DNA from: Dechloromonas sp.
GTDB taxonomy: Bacteria; Pseudomonadota; Gammaproteobacteria; Burkholderiales; Rhodocyclaceae
Length of the DNA stretch: 19,931 nt
Direction of reading: 5' to 3'
Assembly (NCBI GenBank): GCA_017302355.1
Contig: JAFLDQ010000057.1
Location: 1 to 19,931, forward strand
Shown in pieces: positions 7,800-13,502 of this stretch; position 1 is the stretch's first letter; each line of letters starts with the position of its first letter. The notes under the pieces are model-generated. The model made no database searches and had not been told where the DNA came from. It was given only the letters and a program-made list of their open reading frames with translations. The position numbers and the translations under genes were made by a program.

Positions 7800-8083
7800 T
7801 CCGGCGGCGCCCAGCCGTTTCGCAAGTCCGGTGCGGCCGGACCATGTCCGCCAGCAGGACCAGGCCACGCACCTGCCGCCGGAGGACGGATCCAACGGAT
7901 CCGCGCCGCCCCCCTTCGCCGCCGGCGGATCGTTCGGCAGCGCTGCCTCGCCCTGCCGCGAGGCGGATGGCGTAATTCCCTTTCCCGACCGGCCGGTCCC
8001 TTCGCCGGCTTCGTCTTGCCGTGCCACCCGCACTGGCAGCGGCTCACCTTCACGTGGCGATTGGTCGGAAAAGGGAATCCAAC
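7800..8083. other. Gene-free stretch before the feo promoter
   Basis: No convincing gene on either strand; the open frames here are Arg/Pro/Ser-rich and antisense-like. The clearest structure is CGGATCC-AAC-GGATCCG (7887-7903), a 7-bp stem that could end the upstream transcript, although no T-run follows. A second stem, GCCTCG/CGAGGC, lies near 7948-7967. Regulatory sites for feoB begin at 8084. Confidence 0.4.
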
Positions 8084-8102
8084 GCGAATGTTTCCCATTT
8101 AC
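8084..8102. promoter_or_regulatory. Fur-box-like operator 1 upstream of feoB
   Basis: GCGAATGTTTCCCATTTAC matches the 19-bp Fur consensus (GATAATGATAATCATTATC) at 11 positions and keeps the palindromic core AATG-N5-CATT. It overlaps the -35 hexamer TTTACA of the predicted feoB promoter. Iron-loaded Fur bound here would block RNA polymerase, as is known for many feo operons. Binding is inferred, not shown. Confidence 0.6.
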
Positions 8103-8126
8103 AAGAGGGCGATCCGGCTGTAAGAT
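8098..8126 (+). promoter_or_regulatory. Predicted sigma-70 promoter of feoB
   Basis: TTTACA (8098-8103, 5 of 6 to TTGACA) and TAAGAT (8121-8126, 4 of 6 to TATAAT) are separated by exactly 17 bases. Transcription would start near 8133, leaving a leader of about 174 bases before the feoB ATG. Both hexamers are overlapped by Fur-box-like sequences. Confidence 0.6.
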
Positions 8127-8139
8127 GCGAGCCATTCTC
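8121..8139. promoter_or_regulatory. Fur-box-like operator 2 upstream of feoB
   Basis: TAAGATGCGAGCCATTCTC matches the Fur consensus at 11 of 19 positions. The segment ATGCGAGCCATTCTCA closely resembles the ATTCTCA-type Fur half-sites common in proteobacteria. It covers the -10 element and the predicted start site, 37 bases downstream of operator 1. Confidence 0.6.
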
Positions 8140-8306
8140 AACAGAGTTCATGGGTCCTCCGGTCATCCATGTCCCGATTGCCGGCGCCCTACCCGATTTC
8201 CTCCTGGCCACCGCCATGCTCCGAACATCCTCCCGGCCCGGCGTGAGGCCCCCGGCCATGCGGGGACCGCGGGCGAACGGAGCCACACTTCCTCAGCGCA
8301 GAAATC

Positions 8307-10253
8307 ATGACCGCCATCACCGCCCCCAATAGCGCCATCCTCCTCGTCGGCCACCCCAATGTCGGCAAGTCGGTGCTCTTTCACCGCCTGACCGGCGCCT
8401 ACGTCAATGTCTCCAACTACCCCGGCACGACCGTCGAGGTCACGCGCGCCAGCGCCCGCTTCGACCGCGAGGCGGTGCTGCTCGACACGCCCGGCGTGCT
8501 GTCGCTGCCGTCGCGCAGCGATGACGAGCGGGCGACGATGCGCGCGCTGCTCAACGAGGAAACGCGCTGCCTCGTCCAGGTCGGCGACGCCAAGAACCTG
8601 CGCCGCACGCTGAGCCTGACCGCGCTGCTCGCCGAACTCGACGTGCCGATGGTGCTGGCGCTCAACATGCACGACGAAGCCACGGCGCGCGGCGTCATCG
8701 TCGATATTCCGGCGCTCGCCGAGGAACTCGGCATCCCGGTCCTGGCCACCGTCGCCACCGGCGGCGACGGCCTCGGCGAACTGACCGGCAGCCTCGGCCA
8801 TGCCCGGCGGCCGGGCGCGCTGCTGCACTACGACGCCGACAGCGAGGCCGACATCGCCCGCGTCGGCGAGGCCATCGGCCGCCTCGCCCCGCACCCGCAT
8901 CTGGCGGCGCGCGGGCTGGCGATCCTCTATCTCGGCGGCGATGCCGAGGTCGCCGCCTGGCTGGAGGAGAAGGCCGGCGACCGGTTCCCGGAAATCAAGG
9001 CGCTGCGCCAGGCCGCCTCGCACCGCACGGCGAACCGGGTGGCGGCCGTGCTCGCCCGCGAGCGCAGCGAAGCCGCCGACGCTCTGGCGGCCAGCGTCAT
9101 CCAGCGCGCCCCGCGCAGCAGCCCGCTGCTTGCCCAGCGCATCGGCCAGTATGTCGTCCATCCGCTGTGGGGCATCCCGATCCTGCTCGGCGTGCTCTAC
9201 CTAGTCTATCAATTCGTCGGCGTCTTCGGCGCGACGACCCTGGTCGGGCTGCTGGAAGAGGACCTCTTCGAAGGCATCCTCAACCCGGCATTCACCGATT
9301 TCGTGACTGTCGCGGTCGACGTGCCTTGGATCGCTGAAATGCTGGTCGGCCCGTACGGGCTGTGGACCATGGGCATGACCTACGCGCTGGCCCTCATTCT
9401 CCCCATCGTCACCACCTTCTTCATCGCCTTCGGCGTCCTCGAGGATTCCGGCTACCTGCCGCGCCTGTCGGTCATCGCCAACCGGCTGTTCGCGCTGATC
9501 GGCCTCAACGGCCGCGCCGTGCTGCCGATGGTCCTCGGACTCGGCTGCGTGACGATGGCGACGCTGACCACACGCATCCTGCATTCGCCCCGCGAGCGCC
9601 TGATCACCGTCTTCCTGCTGGCGCTGGCGATCCCCTGCTCGGCGCAACTCGGCGTCGTCCTCGGCATGCTCGGCAGTCTCTCGTTCACCGCCGTGCTCAT
9701 CTGGACGCTGGCCATGGTCGGCGTCCTGATGCTCGCCGGCTTCCTCGCCAGCAAGCTGATCCCGGGCCGGCGCATCCCGCTGGTCACCGAACTGCCGCCG
9801 ATGCGCCTGCCGATCGCCGGCAACGTCGTCAAGAAGACCGCCGGCCGCCTCAAGTGGTACCTGATCGAGGTCATCCCGCTCTTCCTGATCGGCACCTTCC
9901 TGATGTTCGCTCTCGACAAGCTCGGCGTCCTGCCGGCCATCATCGAGGCCGGCGAACCGCTGGTCACCGGCTGGCTCGGCCTGCCCAAGGAAGCCTCGGC
10001 CGCCTTCGTCATGGGCTTCCTGCGCCGCGACTTCGGCGCCACCGGCCTGTTCGCCATGGCCGACGCGCTCAACCCGATCCAGGCGGTGGTCGGCATGATC
10101 ACGATCACGCTGTTCATCCCCTGCTTCGCCAGCCTGCTGATGATGGTCAAGGAGCGCGGCATGAAGACCGCCCTCGCCATGGTTGTCATCATCGTTCCCT
10201 TCGCCTTCTTCGTCGGCGGCCTGTTCAACCTGTTGCTGCACGCCGTCTGGTAA
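8307..10253 (+). CDS. feoB: Ferrous iron transport protein B (short, divergent form)
   Basis: Inner-membrane Fe(II) transporter with a cytosolic G-protein domain, 648 residues. G motifs are clear: G1 GHPNVGKS (15-22), G2 NYPGTT (37-42), G3 DTPG (60-63) and G4 NMHD (120-123). A helical GDI-like segment follows (about 165-270), then a membrane part with roughly eight or more hydrophobic segments from about 275. It is shorter than the common 700-770-residue FeoB. The gate motifs are altered: GLGCVTMATLTTRIL around Cys414 where the usual form is GCNVP, and PCSAQLGVV around Cys444 where CxARLPVY is usual. Cys606 in FIPCFAS is retained. The upstream promoter carries two Fur-like sites, and a FeoA-domain gene starts 5 bases after the stop. 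The Shine-Dalgarno sequence is weak. Confidence 0.92.
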   Translation: MTAITAPNSAILLVGHPNVGKSVLFHRLTGAYVNVSNYPGTTVEVTRASARFDREAVLLDTPGVLSLPSRSDDERATMRALLNEETRCLVQVGDAKNLRRTLSLTALLAELDVPMVLALNMHDEATARGVIVDIPALAEELGIPVLATVATGGDGLGELTGSLGHARRPGALLHYDADSEADIARVGEAIGRLAPHPHLAARGLAILYLGGDAEVAAWLEEKAGDRFPEIKALRQAASHRTANRVAAVLARERSEAADALAASVIQRAPRSSPLLAQRIGQYVVHPLWGIPILLGVLYLVYQFVGVFGATTLVGLLEEDLFEGILNPAFTDFVTVAVDVPWIAEMLVGPYGLWTMGMTYALALILPIVTTFFIAFGVLEDSGYLPRLSVIANRLFALIGLNGRAVLPMVLGLGCVTMATLTTRILHSPRERLITVFLLALAIPCSAQLGVVLGMLGSLSFTAVLIWTLAMVGVLMLAGFLASKLIPGRRIPLVTELPPMRLPIAGNVVKKTAGRLKWYLIEVIPLFLIGTFLMFALDKLGVLPAIIEAGEPLVTGWLGLPKEASAAFVMGFLRRDFGATGLFAMADALNPIQAVVGMITITLFIPCFASLLMMVKERGMKTALAMVVIIVPFAFFVGGLFNLLLHAVW

Positions 10254-10257
10254 AGCC

Positions 10258-10533
10258 ATGACCCCGAAACCCGAAATCCGCAAGGCCGCCCGCCTGCCGC
10301 TAGCCTTCATTCCACCCGGCCAGGAAGTCCGCCTGGCCGGATTCGGCGACGAGATCGACGCGCTCCAGAGCGAACAGCTCACCGCCTACGGCCTCGCCGA
10401 ATCCCGCCCGCTCAGGGTCCTGCAACAGCGGCCGATGACCGTCATCCTCGCCGACGAGATCGAACTCGCGCTCGAACACGCCGTTGCCCGGCATATCTGG
10501 GTGGAGAAGGAAGCGGGCGCGGGTCAGGGATAG
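10258..10533 (+). CDS. feoA: FeoA-domain protein
   Basis: A 91-residue soluble protein with the FeoA SH3-like pattern. The stretch LAFIPPGQEVRLAGFGD (14-30) is followed by LTAYGLAESRPLRVLQQRP (41-59) and, at the end, LALEHAVARHIWVE (70-83), matching the family's closing strands. FeoA binds or modulates FeoB and is required for efficient Fe(II) uptake. The gene follows feoB by 4 bases in the same direction, so it is probably co-transcribed, although feoA more often precedes feoB. ATG 10258 was chosen over upstream in-frame codons because those lie inside feoB. A decayed partial copy of this gene lies at about 11299-11433. Confidence 0.85.
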   Translation: MTPKPEIRKAARLPLAFIPPGQEVRLAGFGDEIDALQSEQLTAYGLAESRPLRVLQQRPMTVILADEIELALEHAVARHIWVEKEAGAGQG

Positions 10534-10811
10534 ACTAAACCGCGGCGGCGCGATGATGCCTTGACGACTTTCCGCCCGGGGCCGGAAACATGGAGCCACC
10601 TCCGGGCGCGTACCGTCGGGGTCGGCACCGATGGTTACCACGGCAGGCCGGCTAACTACGACCAACAACTCGATCGTCTTTGCAACGGCCAAGTCCATGG
10701 ATCACCCCGGAAGGCAGATCTGGTGACCGGCGGCCCCTTGCGTCAACGAAATGCCGAGTACGGCGTTAATCGTTGAAGGCAATCCGCCTTTCATACACAA
10801 AGGAGAAGGTT

Positions 10812-11219
10812 ATGCGTAAATTGTTCACCGCTGCAATGGCAATGATGCTCGCGCTAGGTGTCGCGCACGCTCAGGCGCCGTCGCCGGCCCAACCCGGAAA
10901 GCCGGCCGCCCCGGCAGCCGCCATGCCGGCGCCGGCCGCCGCCCCCGCCGCTCCTGTCGCCCCCGCCATGCCGGCAGCAACTCCGGCTGCACCCGCGGCT
11001 GCGGCCGCTGCGGCACCAGCCGCCGGCAGTTGCGAAGCCAAGGCTGTCGACAAGAACGGCAAACCCCTCCACGGTGCAGCCAAGACCTCGTTCATGAAGA
11101 AGTGCGGTGGCGGCAGTGCCCCATCGGACTGCGAAGCCAAGGCGGTGGACAAGAACGGCAAACCCCTCCACGGCGCGGCCAAGACCGCGTTCATGAAAAA
11201 GTGCGAAGCCGGCGCCTGA
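10812..11219 (+). CDS. Exported PsiF-repeat protein
   Basis: A 135-residue product beginning with a signal peptide (MRKLFTAAMAMMLALGVAHA, cleavage before QA). A long Ala/Pro linker (about 21-72) follows, then two copies of the PsiF repeat: residues 74-98 and 107-131, each running CEAKAVDKNGKPLHGAAKT-x-FMKKC. The paired cysteines in each repeat suggest a small disulphide-linked unit in the periplasm. E. coli PsiF is phosphate-starvation inducible; its molecular function is unknown. A strong Shine-Dalgarno sequence AGGAGA lies 5-6 bases upstream of ATG 10812, whereas an earlier in-frame start at 10773 would spoil the signal peptide. No convincing Pho box was seen. A 10-bp hairpin follows the gene. 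Confidence 0.88.
   Translation: MRKLFTAAMAMMLALGVAHAQAPSPAQPGKPAAPAAAMPAPAAAPAAPVAPAMPAATPAAPAAAAAAAPAAGSCEAKAVDKNGKPLHGAAKTSFMKKCGGGSAPSDCEAKAVDKNGKPLHGAAKTAFMKKCEAGA
11031..11204 (+). repeat. Two direct copies of the PsiF repeat module
   Basis: The 75-base units at 11031-11105 and 11130-11204 are nearly identical at the DNA level, with long unbroken matches such as AAGAACGGCAAACCCCTCCA. They differ at only a few, mostly third-codon, positions. The short separator encodes GGGSAPSD. This points to a recent intragenic duplication. Confidence 0.9.
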
Positions 11220-11265
11220 TCTACCGCTGCACGTGGAGGCGCTGACCGACCGCCCATGATCGCCT

Positions 11266-11289
11266 CGAGCCCGGCGGAAGCCGGGCTCG
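11266..11289 (+). terminator. Strong hairpin downstream of the psiF-like gene
   Basis: CGAGCCCGGC-GGAA-GCCGGGCTCG forms a perfect 10-bp stem closed by a GNRA-type tetraloop. It lies 46 bases after the stop of the PsiF-repeat gene. No T-run follows, so it is either a non-canonical terminator or an mRNA 3' stabiliser. Confidence 0.55.
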
Positions 11290-11298
11290 GCGCTTCCG

Positions 11299-11433
11299 GA
11301 CAAGGCGCTCGCCCTGTTTCAGCGCGAACACCTCACCGCCTGCGGCCTCGCCGACAAGGTGGAACTGGCGCTCGAAAACGCCGTCGCCCGATACATCCGG
11401 GGGGAGACAAATGCCGGCGAGGGACAAGGATAG
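11299..11433 (+). pseudogene. Decayed 3' remnant of a second FeoA-domain gene
   Basis: Reading the frame that ends at TAG 11431-11433 gives FQREHLTACGLAD followed by KVELALENAVARYIRGETNAGEGQG. This aligns with the intact FeoA protein's SEQLTAYGLAE and DEIELALEHAVARHIWVEKEAGAGQG, including the shared GQG C-terminus. The 18 residues between these blocks are missing in frame. The intact gene has the 9-bp direct repeat CCTCGCCGA at 10392-10400 and 10446-10454, exactly 54 bases apart, so a deletion between repeats explains the gap. No start codon or N-terminal half remains, and a stop at 11257-11259 closes the frame upstream. It is a relic of a duplicated feoA. Confidence 0.75.
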
Positions 11434-11648
11434 GGATAGGCTGAGTCACGCGCGCCGCAGCCAACCACTGCCGGATCACCGCCCTCTTCACCCTTGCCAC
11501 CGGCATCGTCACGCGCAACCCGCCGGCGACCATCGCCATCGTCCTGGCGTTCTTCTTCCTGCATCGCTTGTGGTTCCAGGCGCTTGCCCGTCACGACCGG
11601 AGGGCCGCTGGCGCGCAGCGGCGCCACCCGGCCCCGCGCTGCCGCCGC
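11434..11648. other. Non-coding stretch between the FeoA relic and ppsR
   Basis: No intact gene is visible. One rightward frame without a start codon encodes a hydrophobic stretch (LFTLATGIVTRNPPATIAIV and following residues), which could be a relic of a small membrane protein; I cannot assign it. A stem GCCGCT/AGCGGC (11604-11609 with 11617-11622) lies just beyond the leftward ppsR stop and could help end that transcript. It has no T-run. Confidence 0.35.
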
Positions 11649-12470
11649 TCAACGTTCCTCGCCGGCCCGCTTGCGCAGCATGTCGATGATCAGCGATGCC
11701 GTCTGCTCGATCGAGCGATGGCTGGCGTCGATGATCGGCCAGCCACGACGGATGAACAGGCGGCGCGCTTCCAGAACCTCCTTGCGCAGGGCATCGAGGT
11801 CCGCGTAGTCACGGTTCGCCTCGTCCCTGAGCGCCGTCAGGCGGGCCGCCCGGATCATCGCCAGGCGCGATGGATCGACCGTCAGACCGACGACCAGCGG
11901 CCCGTTCGCCTGCAGTACCCCGGCCGGCGGCGCCGCTCCCGGCACCAGCGGCACGTTCGCCGCCTTGATTCCGCGCGAGGCGAGATACATGCAGGTCGGC
12001 GTCTTGGTCGCACGCGAGACACCGACGATGACAACGTCGGCGTCGTCGAGGTCGTCGCTGGCGAGGCCGTCGTCGTGCGCGAGCGCGAACTTCATCGCTT
12101 CGACGCGGTGGAAATAGTCCTCGTCGAAGACATCGCCGGAGCTGTGGTGCGACAAGACGGCGGCCCCCGTGTACTCCGAGAGCTGACCGACCAGCGGCTC
12201 GAGCGCGAAATGGCAGGGCACCCCGAGATGACGGCAGCCTTCCTCCAGCGCGTCGCGGATGTCGCTGTGGCTGACGCTGTGCAGGACGTAGCCGGGGGTG
12301 GCGGCAACGACGCCGAGGATTTCCGGCACCTGATCGAGGTGGCGAACCATTTTCCACAGCCGCCGCCTGACCTCGACCCCGGCAAGCTGGGCGACCGCGG
12401 TGCGCGCCAGCATCTCGACCAGTTCACCCGAGGCGTGCGAGACCAGATGGAGCACCACCGTCGTGCTCAT
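11649..12470 (-). CDS. ppsR: Phosphoenolpyruvate synthase regulatory protein (bifunctional kinase/phosphorylase)
   Basis: DUF299-family protein of 273 residues. In E. coli and plants such proteins reversibly phosphorylate a Thr of PEP synthase or pyruvate,phosphate dikinase, using ADP for inactivation and Pi for reactivation. The N-terminus MSTTVVLHLVSHASGELVEM is typical, and the nucleotide-binding loop GVSRATKTPT (150-159) is followed by the conserved NVPLVPG (about 172-178). Its target gene ppsA, commonly adjacent in betaproteobacteria, is not present in this window. It follows the SDR gene by 33 bases on the same strand and is probably co-transcribed with it. Confidence 0.93.
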   Translation of the reverse strand: MSTTVVLHLVSHASGELVEMLARTAVAQLAGVEVRRRLWKMVRHLDQVPEILGVVAATPGYVLHSVSHSDIRDALEEGCRHLGVPCHFALEPLVGQLSEYTGAAVLSHHSSGDVFDEDYFHRVEAMKFALAHDDGLASDDLDDADVVIVGVSRATKTPTCMYLASRGIKAANVPLVPGAAPPAGVLQANGPLVVGLTVDPSRLAMIRAARLTALRDEANRDYADLDALRKEVLEARRLFIRRGWPIIDASHRSIEQTASLIIDMLRKRAGEER

Positions 12471-12503
12471 CGGCGATGGCGCCGGTTGCCGGGCCGCGCC
12501 GTC

Positions 12504-13256
12504 TCAGCGATGGTAACCGCCGTCGAGGCGCAGGACGCTGCCGTTGATCATGACGTTCTTGATGACGTGCAGGACGAGCATGGCGAACTCGGCGGGATCG
12601 CCGAAGCGGTGCGGAAACGGGATCTGCCGGGCAAGGCGGGAATCGAGGTTCTTCTCCATGTCGAACAGCGTCTGCGTCCCGAACAGTCCGGGCGCGATGC
12701 CGACGACGCGAATTCCCAGCGGGCCGAGTTCGCGGGCCGCCGGCAGGATCATGCTGACGACGCCCCCCTTGGAAGCGGAATAGGCGGCCTCGCCGCTCTG
12801 GCCCTCGTAGGCCGATACCGATGCCGTCGACAGGATGACGCCGCGCTCGCCGTTACTCTGCGGTGACAAGCCCGCCATGTCGGCGGCGGCCAGGCGAATC
12901 ATGTTGAAGGTCGAGATCAGGTTGACCTCGACGAGATGGCGGAAATCCTCCAGCGGCATCGGGCCGCCAGTGCCGAGAATCGGCTCGTTGTGACCACGAC
13001 CGACGCAGTGCACGAGAACGCGCGCCGCCCCGTGCGCCGCGCGCGCCCTGGCGATCGCCTCGCCCGCCGACTGCGAGTCGCCGACGTCGCAATGGATCGC
13101 CAGTCCGCCGATGTCCTGGGCGACGCGGCGCACCCCGTCGGCGTCGATGTCGATCAGCGTCACCCTGGCTCCGGCCTCGCTCAGGTAGCGCGCCGTTTCG
13201 GCTCCCAGACCAGACGCCGCCCCGGTCACGACCGCGGGGCATGCCCATAAATCCAT
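12504..13256 (-). CDS. Short-chain dehydrogenase, HSD10 / 3-hydroxyacyl-CoA dehydrogenase type II-like
   Basis: Classical SDR oxidoreductase of 250 residues. The NAD-binding TGAASGLG is at 11-18, a DVGD motif at 57-60, catalytic Ser146 in STASVS, and Tyr159 and Lys163 in YSASK. The C-terminal pattern APGLFGTQTLFDM, IPFPHRFGDPAEFAMLVLH and NGSVLRLDGGYH matches the HSD10-like group, which oxidises 3-hydroxy-2-methyl-acyl-CoA and related substrates; the exact substrate is unknown. The usual NAG motif is replaced by HCVG. The start at 13256 is preferred over 13283 because GGAGGA lies just upstream of it. A perfect TATAAT stands about 48 bases upstream. Confidence 0.9.
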   Translation of the reverse strand: MDLWACPAVVTGAASGLGAETARYLSEAGARVTLIDIDADGVRRVAQDIGGLAIHCDVGDSQSAGEAIARARAAHGAARVLVHCVGRGHNEPILGTGGPMPLEDFRHLVEVNLISTFNMIRLAAADMAGLSPQSNGERGVILSTASVSAYEGQSGEAAYSASKGGVVSMILPAARELGPLGIRVVGIAPGLFGTQTLFDMEKNLDSRLARQIPFPHRFGDPAEFAMLVLHVIKNVMINGSVLRLDGGYHR

Positions 13257-13303
13257 TCCCGTCCTCCAGCTTTCGCCGGCCACCGCGGCCGGCGCCAGCG
13301 GGC

Positions 13304-13309
13304 ATTATA
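13304..13309 (-). promoter_or_regulatory. -10 element of the SDR-ppsR promoter
   Basis: The minus strand carries a perfect TATAAT in otherwise very GC-rich DNA. The predicted start is near 13297, giving a leader of about 41 bases before the SDR ATG. The -35 region 16-18 bases upstream (TTTCCC or ATTTCC) is poor, so an activator may be needed. Confidence 0.45.
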
Positions 13310-13484
13310 TCGGCGCGACCGGCCAGGGAAATACGGCGCCAGGCGCGGCAGGCAAAGGGCGCAAAGTCATTTCATTCCCTGCGCCACGGGAAGGCGCCCC
13401 CGCCCTGTCCGATCGAAAGACACGGCTCGTTGCGGTCGACGGAAAGAACAGGCCGAAAACCGGGTGAATTTGACCGCTTTCGCT

Positions 13485-13501
13485 CGCGGGAACGTCCCGC
13501 G
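13485..13501 (-). terminator. Hairpin at the end of the CotH-like gene
   Basis: CGCGGGA-ACG-TCCCGCG is a perfect 7-bp stem lying one base beyond the leftward stop codon. It could mark the transcript end. No T-run follows on the minus strand, so confidence is low. Confidence 0.3.
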
Positions 13502-13502
13502 C

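Noticed and set aside
7831..8310. Rightward 159-codon frame upstream of feoB
   Set aside because: It runs through the predicted feoB promoter and Fur-like sites, is Ser/Pro/Arg-rich without structure, and has no ribosome site.
10561..10776. Rightward 71-codon frame between feoA and the PsiF-repeat gene
   Set aside because: No ribosome site, no recognisable domain, and composition like the surrounding non-coding DNA. I see no supported feature in this 278-base gap apart from the PsiF gene's ribosome site at its right end.
10773..10811. Upstream in-frame start and possible promoter or Pho box for the PsiF-repeat gene
   Set aside because: The 13-codon extension would mask a good signal peptide, and the TTGAAG and TCATAC elements are too close together to be a normal promoter. 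No repeated Pho-box half-sites were found.
11031..11204. Two similar 75-base units considered as a CRISPR or mobile repeat
   Set aside because: They are in-frame PsiF protein modules with a short coding separator and no spacers.
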